Notes: generated by a model not told the origin, from the sequence alone. Numbered from the stretch's first letter, positions 9,320-23,170 are shown. The stretch is 64,000 nt of DNA from Leptodontidium sp. MPI-SDFR-AT-0119 (GCA_020726505.1 JAHLEZ010000022.1:434001-498000), one strand, 5' to 3'. Numbers and translations: made by a program.

Positions 9320-12300
9320 TCCTCTAAAGCGACAGCATTAATATGTCCTCCTCCTAAGACGAATCTATTGACAAAGACGACGCTCTCTTAAGTCAGCGAA
9401 AATAGTAGCCACAGTAATAGACGCGTTTTTAGTACTATATTAAGCTTAAAGGCATTTACGATTTTGTTAACCTAGACGATAAAGACGCCGAGAACCTCTT
9501 AGAGACACGACTAAGGGCTCCCGACATTAACGAATATATATAAAACGAGACAAACTAGCGCTTTATATAATAAATAGCGTAAATGAGCGACGCCGAGCGA
9601 AAAATATACTAGAAGTAAGAGTCGTCTATAAAGGAAGAGAAAAAGACCTTTATAGAGTTATAGGCGGCCACTAAACCAAGGGAGGCGTCTTTTAACGACG
9701 TCAAGGAAGTTTAGGAAGCCCGCACTAAAGAGTTCTAAAACAAGCTCGCTTAATAAACAATACTTAGCACTAGGTATTAGTACCTCTTCAACTAGGTTAA
9801 TAGCACCGTTAATAGCTTGATTCTTACTGACGCTATTAACAATAATAAGTTAAAGGGCTAAACTAGCTTATAAGTGTTAATTAAATTAATTAAACGAAAC
9901 CTCGCTCCCTTAGACGCTTTTATACTCTTATTGATTATCTTAGACTACTAAGAGGCACTCGTAAACACGTTAAGTATAAAAAGAAGAGGAAAAATAAACC
10001 CTCGGGCGTAATACAAAATATAGCAGAAATAATACTGTCTTATTAAAGTATATAATATTTCTGAGATTAAAGGCGTCTTAGACATTAAAAACTTTTTCTT
10101 TATAACATCGGTTTACGCTAAAACATAGGCCGCACAAGCTTCTACCGACGTGACAAGAGACAATACCCTCGGTCGATAATACTATATAACGCTTAAAGAG
10201 TACGGCCTCGTATTTGGAGTTATATTAGAGGAATACTATAAGACAGGACATAAGAGTAAAAAGACGCCTAATAGGCTGTATACGTTTCTCGGCAGTTAAT
10301 CTAACGCTCTAGACAATAACTCTAAAGGCTCTGGGAGACGCTCTAGCTTAGGACTAAGGAGCTTATTACAATTAAACCGTAGTAATAGGAAGTGCCCTTG
10401 TAAAAATACTTATTAGAACGACGGGATTAAGTGTTAGAGAGTTAAGTACGCCTACGACGGCGGTTGTATAAATAAGTTAAGGAGCCGCTTAAATGACGAC
10501 GAAATTAAGAAGATCTGCGAGGCTTTTAACACGCCTGAATTCGCGACTTTACGAAAAGAAATCGCTAAAGAAGGTTAGGAAAAGCTCTTAGTTACTTAAA
10601 TTACCGGAACCGTCGTTTAAAAAAAGAGGAGAAAAGACAAGGACGATAATATCTCGTCGTTTGCGCTAGTATTAGCACTTGCGAAGAGTAAATACCCTAG
10701 AAATGTTAATACTACCACGATTAACCTAAAGCTCCTAGACATAAATAAAGCGATAGGAATATACGTCGCAGACTTCGTTAGTAGTCTACACGTACTATTA
10801 AAGAGCACACTACTTAATAACTATAGTACACAATATTTTATTAATAATAAAAAAAAGCTAATTCTAGGCACCTTTGTAAAGTCTTTAAGCGACGACTATA
10901 TAAAGGCAAAAACGTAACGCCTCTTAGTTATCGATCGAGGGAAGCGACTCTTTAAAAACGTACTATATAATAAAGACGGCCTAAATACTCGGGACCTAAC
11001 ACTAAGTAACGTTATAGTCGTGATTAGTTTTAACGTTAATATAATCTCTAAGGCGTTACTAGCCGATATTAAAGTATAATACTTTAAGAAAGACAAGACT
11101 TTAAAGTTTAGGGAAGTCTAAGAGAGCGTAGTAGTGCGACAGTTAAAGCGAAGATATAACTTAACTTTCTTTAAATATAAGCCTTTTAATTACTTCCGTT
11201 GTACCTATAACCTAGTGACTCTAAGACGCTCTCTTATAATAATGTACTTAACTCTTTGTCGTAGCTTAAAATATGCTTTTTAATTAAGTAAAAAGCTATT
11301 AAGCCCTCGCGCTGTAACGCCACAACTTTAACACCTAAGAATAGGCTATCTTGGGGAAAAAGCACTCTGAGCACTTCTTTAAGTAGGCAAAGGGGTTTAA
11401 TTCGACGGAGTCTCTAGGACATAATACAAGGACTACGTTATTACGCACGCCGGGAACGTCACATCGCGACAGGAGTTTAAAAACAAAATAGCTAAGCCGT
11501 TTTATAAAGTCCTTTAAGACTTATTTGACTTCCCTTTAGGCTTTAATAAAACGAAATAGCTACTCGTAATTAAGGACAAATATAATAAAAAACTATTTAA
11601 TTAGACTGTCCTAAGCAAGTCGTTAAACTACGTTATGCTAATACTATAAAACTTCGAACGATAGGTTAAACGTTAATACAGACTATTAATTTACGTAATC
11701 CGGCACGACAATAACACGTCTATAATAGCGATTGCTAGAGCGACGTAATATCAAAGTTAAACTATAAAAGAAGGAATAAAAGTAAAAAACCCCCTGGCGT
11801 ATACTAAAGAACTAGTGGGCGGCTTAGAGCGCGCAGGGCAAGAAATTATTACTAAATTAATAAAAATACGTGTTTAAGCGAATTTACTACTAAACCTATA
11901 CCTTAAAGTATACCACGGGGCGATTTAGCTATATAACAAGAGCCCCCTCACACAACAGAAAATAAAGAGTCTAAACCAAGTACTTCAAAAGTAGTTTTGG
12001 GGCTACTTTCAATAGTATAACCCACTAATTATAAAGAAGCTCTCGACAGACCTAAGACCAGATTAAAGTAAAGAGCACGCGTATAAGACGCGCGTATATC
12101 TAGTAAAAAGCGACAAAGAGGCCAAGAGAAACAAAAGAAGCTTTAAAGTTAACCCTAAGGCACACGTCGAATACTTAATTAGTTATATTACTTCTAACTT
12201 ATACAGGATCTAGGTGCCCCAGCTACGCCGTGTCGTCATTACACGCAACGTTCGCTTTAATAAAACGAAGTTTTACTCTCTAAAAAAAGAAAAGTTAATT

Positions 12301-14369
12301 AGCTAAACCACTTCTACTTTAAAAGAGCTTATTACTATAATAAAAGAAGACGACGTCGCTTTAGACGTAGGGTTTAATATAAGTAACATTATAAAGAACG
12401 TTACGAACGAACGACCGGCCACGCTAAATACTACTATTAAAGATATAAAAATAAAAGATATACTAATACTACCTCCTTCGGCTTTTAAGCCAGCACTAAT
12501 AAAGGCATAGTCGCTAATAAAAATTAACTCTCTAGATATTCCGACTAACTCGGGAGTAACAAAGGGGGCGCTAGTACTATATAAGCCAAGTCCGAAGGCT
12601 ACGGAAGAGGCGTTAGTCCCCTACAAGAGTCAGAACTCGGGGGTAAACAACGAATTAACTCTCTACGACGATAGCATCGAGAGTAATAGTAGAGCTTTAA
12701 CTCCTTATAAAAGGTTAAGTCGAGGCGTTCTAAGACTTATTAAAGATTATATAATCGAAATTCAGTCTAGGAGAAACGCCTTACGTAGTGATTTAATAGA
12801 CTTAGGCATAGAGGTAGCGCGCTAACGAATATACCCTTAAGTCGTATTGCCGAGTCGGAGGCCATAAGACCTAAAGTAGTAGGTCCCTAAGTGACTAAAA
12901 GCTCCTCCCACAGCGACTAAGTCAGGCGATGTTATTATATTAACTAGAGAGAGCCGACAATAGCGACAAAGATAAAAACGTAATTATATTTACGTAACAC
13001 GAGAGGTGTAAAGAAAACACAATAGACTTATAGTAAGAGGACATTACTTACTTATAATGCCTTCACGATAAGACAGCCACTCGCGGTTAAGAGAGTTCAC
13101 TAGTATATTTTATAGTAAAACTCTGACGTAGGTAGACGGCGACGATATTATAATAGTACACGTAATAATAGTAACGGCTGTCGCAGGTGTTAGAGTAAGA
13201 GCTGACTTTACGGTTAGCTTTAACTCACAAATCCTATATCAGGGGAAGCTTCCGAAAGCTCTAAAGAACTAGGTAGAGTTAAATAGCCACGCTTGAGGTA
13301 CGTAATTTAAAGTAGACGTAGAAAGAGAAATCTCTAACTTAAAAGCTCAAAACTACTAGAGAATAATTCCTAGGGAAGACGCAGCAACACCACTGATTCC
13401 TTTAAAATAAGTCTTTATATATAAAGTAAATTTAGTAAGACAATTAACACGCTACCGATTGTGTATTGTAGTGCGAGGAGACATACAAGACGACTCAACG
13501 ATTCTTTTAACCTATGCTATAACGCTCGCCGCACGCTCTTTTAAGGTAATTATAACATTAGCGGCCTAGTTCGACTTGGAAGTTAAGTAATTCGACGTAG
13601 TTAATGCCTTCGTGAACGCTAAGAGAGACGAGAGGAGCGCCTTAGTGTCGTGCTACTTACTAGACGGCTAGAAAAGACTAGGCATAATAGTAAAAATCGA
13701 CTAAGCCTTATATAGTCTAAGAGACTCCCCTGCGCTATAGTACAGAGACTTCGCTACGACGCTTAGTAAGCTCTAACTCACCTTACTAGCTAAAGAGCCT
13801 TATATATTTACAAATAAAACGAGAACGGTCTTCGTAGCGTTTTACGTCGACGATATTTAAGTTTTATACTACGCCTTAAAAGCTAAAGAAGGACAATAAA
13901 TTATTAATAGGTTACACTTAGCCTACGAACTCATAGTAATAAAAGACGTGGAGTAGTTCTTAAGAGTAAAAGTAATTAAAGACTGAGATAAGAAGTCAGT
14001 GTCGCTACTACACGACATATATATTAAAAAGGTCGTACAAAAGTTTAGTTTAGTAGACGGGAAGTGCCCGAGCACGCCTCTGCTATACTACGACCTTATT
14101 AAACACACCGGAACCGCTACTTTAGAGTAGATTAAAGAGTACTAAGAGAAAGTTAAGTCAGTCCTTTATATAGCTATTATATTACGGCTAGACGTCGCTT
14201 TGCTACGTCTTAGCTATCACACTTCTTGACAAACCCGAGCGACAAGTACCTAGAAGTAGTAAATTAGACTATTAAATACTTATTTAGCTCGCGATTCTTA
14301 GCTATTGTTTATTATTATAAAGACAAGGAGACTTATTTAATTGTGGCTTCGAACGCCTTATTCGCCGAC
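9320..14369 (+). pseudogene. Copia gag-pol relic (gag, protease, integrase, RT, first part of RNase H)
   Basis: A single plus-strand frame can be followed through many TAG/TAA codons. Gag ends with a Cys-rich motif near 10400 (KCPCKNTY...KC). Protease-like sequence lies near 10790-11010. The GAG-pre-integrase and integrase core run from about 11330 to 12000, with conserved YHGAI near 11910. Reverse transcriptase runs from about 13240 to 14000, with an intact catalytic AFYVDDI near 13840. RNase H begins near 14190 and stops at the gypsy insertion (14369/14370). Trp codons have become TAG and Gln codons TAG/TAA, the RIP pattern. The polyprotein would copy the element RNA and integrate the cDNA. 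This copy is dead. Exact start not defined. Confidence 0.85.
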
Positions 14370-14374
14370 GACGA

Positions 14375-14651
14375 TGTCATATGTACGCGCACTTGTTTCC
14401 TCTGAGCCAAGGAGCCTAAGGACCGATGCTAATACGGGGGTATAATGAACTTTATTTATTTAAATAATAATAAGACATATCACGACTGCGTATGTCCTCG
14501 CACGCCGGTACTTTAGTGCCCCGCACGAGACACCCCCTCTATATATACGCTTCCCCTTTAGACTTCTTAGAAGGCCAGAGATTAGTTCTAAATACATTTT
14601 CTAAACCGTAATTCTATAAGCTTTACTTACCGTAATACTTAACACCTTATA
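14375..14651 (+). repeat. Gypsy 5' LTR
   Basis: Starts TGTCATATGTACGCGC and ends CACCTTATA. The 3' copy ends CACCTTACA, so the terminal CA of this copy has mutated to TA. The rest aligns with 22434-22709 with transitions only, as far as I can read. Confidence 0.9.
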
Positions 14652-15049
14652 AGCTAATCTCTTTGTCTATAAGGAGGTAATATAAAGAAGTAAAGTAACG
14701 GTTTTTTATTTACTATGTCCGGTAGCGCTGGACCTTCGGGTAACACTCGCTTAGGCGGTATAACTCGTAATATATTATATCTAATAGTAGAATCTAATAA
14801 TTCCCCTCTTGTTGAGAATACTAAGGGTATATTTAATAGCGAAATAGCCCCGGGCCCTCATAGTAAAGGTAATAGAGAATTATCTTATACCTATAGCTAA
14901 TCTACCTTTACTCGCGAAGAGAAAGGTAAAGGTCGTGCCTTTACTAAAGAAGACTTAAATATGTCTAATTACGTGATAAATAATATAGTCTTCTTAATTC
15001 CTAATATTAATTTTGATCTTGCGGTTATAAGCATCCTTACTAAAGAATA

Positions 15050-16560
15050 AATTAATTAGAAGTAACGCGAGCTCGAAGAGTAGATGCGTTTACTAGTTAA
15101 ATCTAAGGCGCAAGACGCGCGCGCGAAGGCTAAGCTAGCTTATTATAAGAATAGTACTACTAGGCTTCGCCGCCTTCGGGCCGTGTCCGTCGTTAATACG
15201 GATATGCTAGTAGAGCGTCGAGCTGTCGAAGTAAGTCTTCTGCAAACTCGTAACGCGATGTTAGACTTTATAGTAGCGTCCTTAATTAGGGACAATAATG
15301 TGCCTCTAGTAGAGCGTAGCTTTAACTTAATAATAGGGACTAATATACTAAGTTTATAATACCCGACCTTACGTCGAGGTGTTATAGAGCCTGAGTTTCC
15401 CCTTCCCCCGGTTAACCCTTAAGTAGCCGCCGCTTTGCCTACGGTAAATAACGTGGCTTATAAGCTTAGTACGATGTTACTTATTTACTTAGACCCTAAT
15501 ACGTATATCTTGCTAGAACATAACGTAAGCTAAGCGAAAGATAAGCGTAATCGTGAAAAATGCCTTGTAATTATAATCCCCAAAAAATATAAGGGGGAGA
15601 GTTTTAAAAGCTTATGTAATTAAAAGAATACTTAAGAAGAGATCTTTAAAGCTCGCTTATATAACTATAATATATATGCTAATCGGGTGCGTGTCGCAGT
15701 AATAAATATAGAAGGCGATCTATTAACTTATTAAGGTAATGCGAAGTAAACTATAAGTAGACCTAAAGGAATTCCGCTTGTTTAGAACCACTTTATCGAG
15801 TTCTTAAAGGGGCTTTATGCCTCTAAAGAGACTTAGAGTATAAAAGTGACGAAAAACATTAAGCGATTCCGTTAATAATAAGGCGAGTTTATATAGGCTA
15901 TATGCCGACGATTTATTACTTTAATTAAGGATTGTAATAGTAAAATAACTAATAAAAATATTATTATTAACTTCTGTGAAGTAATTACGCACGCTGTAAC
16001 GGCTACGTAAATTGACTCTTATGTATTCGCAAATCCGCCTAAAACCTTTTAGTAGTAAAAGAAACTAGCGAGTAATATTAAGTCCTCTATTAAGAGGACC
16101 TAAAGAGTAAACTTATACTTACTAAAGGCGGGGAATAATAGTAATAAAAGTAAGTAAGGTAGTAATAATATTAGCGGCAGTTACAAAAGACACTGCGAAA
16201 AGTAATTTAGGCATAACAATAAGAAGCGTGTAACTAGCGGAGCTCCCTCGAACTCCTCCCGACTAAAGTATAGTAATAAGAATGGAGGGAAGAGTAATAA
16301 AGGCAATACTACTTGTTACTCTTATAGACAAGAAGGCTATTAGTCTAGGGACCGCAAGTGTCTTAAGTTTGCAAAGTGGGCGCAAGATAATCCTTAAGCT
16401 ACTAAAGTTAAGGAACGTTTTAAGATAATAAAGAAAAACCTCTAAAATAAACGGAAGGTGTACGCTACTATACGCTCCGGGGAACAAAAGCCCTTTAGCT
16501 CTAGTAAGGATGCGGGAAAAGGTAATACCAAGTTTTAAGCGTCAAAGGCTTAAGGAATGT
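15050..16560 (+). pseudogene. Gypsy gag relic with decayed CCHC knuckle
   Basis: A plus-strand gag-like reading includes a 91-codon open piece at 15084-15359, rich in Arg/Lys/Ala. A highly basic C-terminal part near 16140-16260 is followed by a zinc-knuckle position near 16310, reading CYSYRQEGY*SRDRKC. Several of the expected Cys and His residues are now Tyr or Arg, consistent with C-to-T change on either strand. Gag would form the capsid and bind RNA. This one cannot fold a CCHC knuckle. Confidence 0.65.
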
Positions 16561-16599
16561 TCTAAGACGCCTACATATCGTAGTAGGTCTAGAGTAGCC

Positions 16600-19500
16600 C
16601 GAGACGGATGCGTAAGCGTTACTAAATAGTTTAATAAATAGTGGCTTAAATTATAACTTTCTTAATAAGTATAATACTAAAAAATTAGGGTTTCTCCCTT
16701 TATTTAAATATAACTAAGAATTCGTGACCTTTAATAAGTACCGCTTCTAAGTAATTAACGCCTATAACCTTAATATAAGTGTATAAGACGACCGTGGGAT
16801 CTCGAGAACCTTTTAAGAAAGATTCTATAATTACAAAGATTTAGGGTATAACTTAGTTCTTAGAATAAAGTTCCTAGAACACAAGGGAGCCGAGTACTAC
16901 GACTAAAAACTTAAGAAGTAGGCTTACGCCTTGACTTAAGATAAAATCTAGATCGTGGTAGTAAATAAGTTTACTAAGGCCCTTAATATTGACCCTAAAA
17001 CAGTATTATATATTATGTTTTTATCTTAATTTAAATACGATTACCTAAGACAATAAAGATCTTATAGATATTCGAGGCAGTCGTAGGATATTCGTTTATG
17101 TACCGCCGGCGGGGACCCGTCGTAGGTACTAGCGTTATAGATTAAAGATCTTAAACTAATATAACTACTAAACTAACTCGTAGATTTAGTAGATATATAC
17201 GACGACAATCCGCCGACTGCCCTCCTTAAAGAACAAGTCGGATTCGAACATACAATTAACACTAAAGTACTACCTCTATATAGCCCCCTTTATAACCTCT
17301 TTAAGCTATAACTTGCCGCGCTTCGGGAATATCTGACTATAATATTATAAAAGGGGTAAATTCGACTATCTAAAAGTCTCGTAAGTGCGCCGATATTATT
17401 TATGCCGAAGAAGGATAAAGGCTTATAGTTATGTGTAAATTATTATAGATTAAATAAGGTAACGATTAAAAACCGCCACCCTTTTTCACTAGTTAATAAG
17501 ACGTTAGATCGGCTCGGCGGAGCCGCAGTCTTTACGGCGCTAGACTTAAAAGATATATACTATTATATTAGGATTAAAGAAAGACATAAATAGAAAACAG
17601 CCTTTCGCACAAGATATAGACATTTTAAATATTTAGTAATACCTTTTAGGCTATTTAACGCTCTAGTTACGTTTTAGGCGTATATTAACGAAGCACTAAC
17701 AGGGCTAATTAATTATTTCGTGGTAGTCTACTTTAACGATATTCTTATCTATTTTAAGAATAAAAAGGAACATTGTAAGTATATTCAGGCCGTCTTCGAA
17801 CGCCTATGTAAGTATAAGCTCTTTATTAAACTTAGTAAATACGAGTTTAAGGTAAATAAGGTCGAGTTCCTAGGGTTTAAAGTTAGACCTTCCGGGATTT
17901 AGGCGAACCTTAAGCGGATTTATTTTATTTAAAAATAGTTAGAACTAAAGTCTTATAAAGATATTTAAGTTTTTTTAAGCTTTGCGAATTTCTATCGTAG
18001 ATTTGTATTAGGGTACTCTAAGATAGCCGTAAGCTTAATAAGGGCTCTCTAGGGTATAAAAAACGGAGTTAAGAAAGGACCCTTTATATTCTCTAATATA
18101 ACTAAGAAAAGCTTTATTAATTTAAAAACAGCTTTTACTAATATACTAGTTATAATACACTTTGACCCTACAAAGTGTATACAGCTTAAAACCGATACAT
18201 TTAGGTTTGTAATCGCTAGTGCTATCTCCTAGCAAGCTAATACTTCGTCAGAAGGATCTAAGTAACTCTAAAAGCCCGTGACGTATTAGTCCCGTAAAAT
18301 GACTAGTGCTAAGCGGAATTATACTACTTACAATAAAGAGCTACTAGCTATCGTAGAGTGTTTTAAGAAGTAGAAACATTACCTTAAGGGTAGTCTATAC
18401 ACTATTAAAGTACTTACGGACTATAATAACCTCCGCTACTTTATAATAACGAAGTATTTAGAGAGTCGACAAGTATAGTAAGTAATATATCTTGCTACTT
18501 ATGACTTTAAAATCTATTACCACAAAGGGGCCACAAACCCCGCGAATAAACCTAGTAAGAGACTAGATTATTAGGAATTTAAAGGCCTTACTAATATCAC
18601 TTAGCTACTAACATTTCAGAATAAACTAAAAAGAGCTTTTACGAGTGCTTTACATAGTCGAGGAGCCGACACTAAAGCATTCCTAGACAAGGATTATAAA
18701 ACAATAATAAGACATATGTCTATTATTACTAAAGATCTTACTAATAAAAGGCCGAACTTAGTGTTAATAAAACTAGTGCAGGCGACTTAAAAGAGAATTC
18801 TAGAAGCTAGGTATATAAAACCTAGTCCTCTAAATAACGTCTTTAAGGTAATGCCTCTATTTGTAAAGACATTATTATATATAAAAAGCGAAGGCTAGCC
18901 GCCTGTCACAGGGATTAATAGTTATAAACATTTGATCTTAATATTATAAATAAGAGTAATAACAAAAAGACAGACTATTTTAGCCCTAATAACGGAACCG
19001 CTATAGGACTTAATTATCCTCGCTTAATATAATAATAAAAGTTATAAAAATATAACAAATATAATAGGTAAACATAGGTCTTAATAAGATAATCGGTGGA
19101 ATCTAGACACATCGGGGCTTCTCCGATGGGACAATCGATTCTATATTCCAAATGATCCGGCATTGAGAACAGAAATCATAAAACTTTATTATAATAACCC
19201 GTTAATAAGGCACTATAGTATTACAAAGACCTCGCAGCTCCTCTGTAGAACTTACTTTTAGGAGAAAATAAAAGACAACATTAGAATATATTTTAAAGAA
19301 TGTAATATTTATTAAAGGATTAAATTAAAACGACATATACCGTATAGACTTCTAGTAAGTCTCCCGAGGCCTTCGCGGCCTTAGTCCGAGATTTCAATAA
19401 ATTTTATTATAAGGTTGCCGCCCTATAGAGACTTATATAGTGGCCTAAATCTTAATTACATATTAGTAGTTATTAACTAATATTCGAAGATAGCCCGGTA

Positions 19501-20480
19501 CTTAATATGCCGTAAAACGATTAATACTCCCGAACTTACGGAACTACTCTTTAAGAGGGTGTTTTCCCTCTTTAGTATACCTTAGGGCATTATATCTAAT
19601 AAAGGTACAGTGTTCACTAGTAAATTCTAGTCTACACTTTACTTTTATATATATATAAAATAAAGACTAAGCTCTACTTACTATCCGTAAACTAATAGCT
19701 AAACAAAACGTTAAAATTAAAATCTAAAGATATACTTCCGCGCCTTTTATAAAACATCCTAAAAGAATTAGGCAACTAAACTATTATTCGCGGAGTTTAC
19801 GTATAATAATTCTTTATATTAGTCCTTATAAACAACTCCTTTTTATATATATTACAGTTATAAACCGGTAATGCCATAGAACCTTAAAGACAGGATTTAG
19901 GGAGGAGATATACTAGCTGCTCGAGACAGAATAAAGTTACTAAACAAACAAAGGGCTAAACTTGCGGAAGCCTAAAGTCGTGCGTAATAAAGTCGGGAAG
20001 TATATTATAATACTCGACACTTAAAGAAGTACTTCTAAATTAAATAATAAGTAATACTAAACACTAAAAATATATAGTTAAAGACTAGAAAGCTATTACT
20101 AAAATATATTAGTTTATTTTAGATTATTAAATACGTAAGTAATACGGCGTATACCTTAAAGTTACTAAGCTTATATAAAAGACTATATTTAATATTTCAC
20201 GTCTTATTATTAAAAGAATATATAGCGCGAGTTAGTAACGAACTAGGGAGTTTCCCTCTTAGGGAGCTTTTAGAGTTAAGCGATAAAGACAACTTATAAG
20301 AGTAAGAAGTCGAAAACATCCTTACGCACAAGTAAATTAAAAGAAGTAAAACTAAGTAATACTTAATTAAATAAAAGGACTTTCTAGAAGATTATAATAC
20401 TTAGCTCTTAATATACTTAAATTTAGAGAATATTAAGGAAACCCTAAATATATATAATAAAAACTATAAGTTAAAAAGTT
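16600..20480 (+). pseudogene. Gypsy pol relic: protease, RT, RNase H, integrase, chromodomain
   Basis: Protease: LINSGLNYNFL near 16630, with the catalytic Asp of the DSG motif now Asn. RT: about 17260-17910, with PILFMPKKDKG, TALDLKDIYYYIRI and YFNDILIYFKNKKEH; the normally YxDD motif reads YFND. A 60-codon open piece covers 17720-17902. RNase H: about 18100-18570, with SRKMTSAKRNYTTYNKELLA. Integrase: zinc-binding region from about 19170 (HYGITKTSQLL), then the core. Chromodomain: about 20300-20470, reading YLIK*KDFLEDYNT*, where both stops stand at expected Trp positions (TGG to TAG). The combination identifies a chromovirus. All changes fit RIP. Confidence 0.88.
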
Positions 20481-20579
20481 AAATGCCGGTTATAAAGAGG
20501 CGCAAAACCTCTAGGCAACCTACAAGGAAATCTAATAAACCTCGACACAAGGTTAAGAGGCCAAGAAAACACCGCCGCC

Positions 20580-22433
20580 TATAAATAAAAACACTTTTTC
20601 TTTATATTTTCCTATAAAGGTTTTCTAGGGTTTTATTAAGGCTTATAGTACAGACTCGGCAATAGTATAAGAAGTATAGTAAAATCACGAGAAATAAGAA
20701 TATTATAATATATAATTAATAATATAAAGGGTAAAGAAAAGTTCTATTTTAGCTACGAAGTAATAACGTAACGCCATCGTAAAGTACTTAAGGCACAAGG
20801 TATTTACTTTATAAAAACAAATTATTAAAAAACCCCCCGAAAACTCTAAAGTAAACTAAACCCGACCCGCAAGCGTTACTAAGTAGTAAAGTATTATAGA
20901 ATATCTCTTAAGATAGCTCTAGTCGTGTCATTAGAAGTAATACTACCCTAGTATAGTATTAGTATATATTAGCTATAAGGAGGTTACGAATAACTTACTA
21001 TAGTTATTATAACTTCGCGGTATATCCGAATCTCTACCACGAGTTCCTTTAGTAGTTTATGTAAGATCTAGTTAAACTCAGAGGCGGAAGTAATAATATA
21101 CACGTTCTTAAACTTAGTTATATTATTAATTAAGTGTACTATTCCCTTGTAAAACTTACGAAATTCTTAGGATTCCGTTAATATACTACTAGTAAATCGC
21201 TAAGGGAATAAGACTTACTTTAAGAGCACCTTTTAAAGAGGAAACTTAATTAAGATCCTTCTTATTAAGCTTAAGGGTAACGCGCGAGGAGGAGTCGGTT
21301 ATATTATACTCTAAGAGTTAAGCGGAAAAGTTCTAAACACCCTCGGGGACTAAAAGGTTAATATTATTCGTAAAGTCATCGAAAGAAAGCTACTAGTTGT
21401 CTTAAAGCCAAATCTAGAAATCTAAGGTAAGGTTCTCTATAATGCGGACATCCTTATAAAGGACACGCGGAATCTATTTACCTTGTAGTTAATATATAGT
21501 TCACCTCCGCTAAGTTAAAACGCGTTATTATTAGTAAAAGCCTATAAGAGTAAATACGTACTAAGATATAAGCGTTCTTCGTAGCGGAGTAATAATCGCA
21601 ATTCTTTTTGCCTTCCTCGTTAATATAACGGATAGTTAGATCGATTAGTATTACTTTAAAACATTAGTCACAAGAACCGCGTTAAGGCTAATTCGCTAAG
21701 TCGTCGGAGGTAATGTTCTTAATAAGACAAGTAAAGTTTATAATAATAATAATATAAACGAGGATAATTAAATGATTTATTAAGAAAGGCAAAGGCACCG
21801 GGGCAGTTATATAATATAAGGGAGCTAAAGAAGAGTTATTATTGTGACTAAGACGCGCTATATATACACGTCCTTGGCGAAGGCGCGGAGCCGTAATTAC
21901 TAAACACCTGTTTATACTGTTTATACCGCATTTACCGATTAGTCAGCCACGAACGCGCCACTAAGGAGCACCTTCCCCGCCGCCTAACCAAAGTCGAATT
22001 AACTCTCTATATATATTTACGTATTTTACAAGTGTAGGAAATCTAATATAGTTATACTAAGGTCCTTTAACTAAAAACAAACTTCTTTTATTAATTATAA
22101 AGCTATCCCTAAATACTAAGTCGAAATTCTAATAAGTTTCACGCTAATATATATGGGGCTATCGGACAACGTCTAACGGACTAATAGTGGTATAGTGTCG
22201 CGATCTTAGCGTAGTAATCTAAATGCGTATATCGCGATAATTAGCTGTACCTAACTGTTAGTTCCTAATCACTTAATAAGTACTTAGCCCCACTGACGGT
22301 GATGCGATCGTGTATCGCACCTTAATTAGTTTTTGCTTCTTACGCAGTTACTTTCTAGAACGCTTACACTAAATCACAACAATTAGTTAGGATCTTTAAT
22401 GTCGCGGACGCTACCACGGGGAGAGGGAATAGT
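20580..22433 (+). other. 1.85-kb segment of the gypsy element after the chromodomain, unidentified
   Basis: Typical chromoviruses end soon after the chromodomain, but here about 1.85 kb separates it from the 3' LTR. A plus-strand reading from about 20900 to 21580 stays in one frame through TAG/TAA codons, with protein-like stretches (KGNARGGVGYII, LKPNLEI, DTRNLFTL), suggesting a further ORF that also suffered RIP. I recognise no family. It could be an accessory ORF of this lineage or a third nested insertion whose ends have decayed. Confidence 0.4.
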
Positions 22434-22709
22434 TATTATATATACGCGCACTTGTTTCCTTTAAGCCAAGGAGCCTAAGGACTAATACTAATACAGGGGT
22501 GTAATAAACTCTATTTGTCTAAATAGTAGTAAGACATATCACGACTGCGTATGTCCTCGTACGCTAGTGCTTTAGTGCCCTGCACGGGACACCCCCTTTA
22601 TATATACGCTTCCCCTCTAGACTTCTTAGAAGGCCAGAGATTAGTTCTAATACATTTTCTGAACCGTAATTCTATAAGCTTTACTTACCGTGATACTCAA
22701 CACCTTACA
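22434..22709 (+). repeat. Gypsy 3' LTR
   Basis: Starts TATTATATATACGCGC, where the first TG has become TA, and ends CACCTTACA. It is followed by the duplicated GACGA at 22710-22714. Confidence 0.9.
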
Positions 22710-23170
22710 GACGAGCTCACACGGCGTTCCTCCTAGGGATTTATTATTATATTATTCGGGGGTGTAATCGTTTAAAAAGCCTTAAGACAAGATACTATAA
22801 CCACTTTAACGACGGAGGCAGAGTTACTCGCGCTAGAGCGTACGGCAAAGGAGGTTATAGCGCTCTAGCGCTTCTTTAAGGAATTAATGCTTAATATAAG
22901 AGCTCCGTAGAATATATTCTATAATAATAAACAAACGATTCGCCTAATAGTTAAAGAGAACTAATGTATCTTAACTAAATTACGGCACATCGACATATAG
23001 AATATGTGGCTACGACAGGAGTATAAGAAGGGGAGTTTTCAGGTGACGTATCTCCTAACAAACGATATACTAGTAGACGGCTTAACGAAAAACCTACCCC
23101 GACAGAAGTTTGAGACGTTCGTAGTACTACTAAACCTTTAAGACGCTCGAGCGACTGTTAAAGAGCTTAC
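22710..23170 (+). pseudogene. Second part of the copia RNase H
   Basis: Resumes the copia frame after the nested element: GELTRRSS-type start, then TTEAELLALERTAKE, PWNIFYDNKQTIRL-like text (Trp now stop), LRHIDIQNMWLRQEY and DMLVDGLTKNLPRQKF. These are the classical copia RNase H C-terminal motifs, including the DxLTK box. Stops follow near 23170. Confidence 0.85.

Larger units (their letters stand above)
14375..22709 (+). mobile_element. Ty3/gypsy chromovirus nested in the copia element, decayed
   Basis: LTRs of 277 and 276 bp (14375-14651, 22434-22709) bracket an 8.3-kb element. The TSD is GACGA (14370-14374 and 22710-22714). Removing the element plus one TSD restores an unbroken copia RNase H reading (…LFADELTRRSS…), which proves the insertion point. 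Domain order is gag, protease, RT, RNase H, integrase, chromodomain, as in chromoviruses, whose chromodomain guides integration into heterochromatin. A purine-rich stretch (GGGGAGAGGGAA) precedes the 3' LTR. Stops are everywhere, and one catalytic Asp of RT is lost. A 1.85-kb segment after the chromodomain is unusual and is listed separately. Confidence 0.93.

Noticed and set aside
14382..14386. Gypsy LTR start at TGTACGCG (14382) instead of 14375
   Set aside because: No target duplication fits 14382. Starting at TGTCATA (14375) gives GACGA on both sides and the 3' LTR matches with RIP-type changes.
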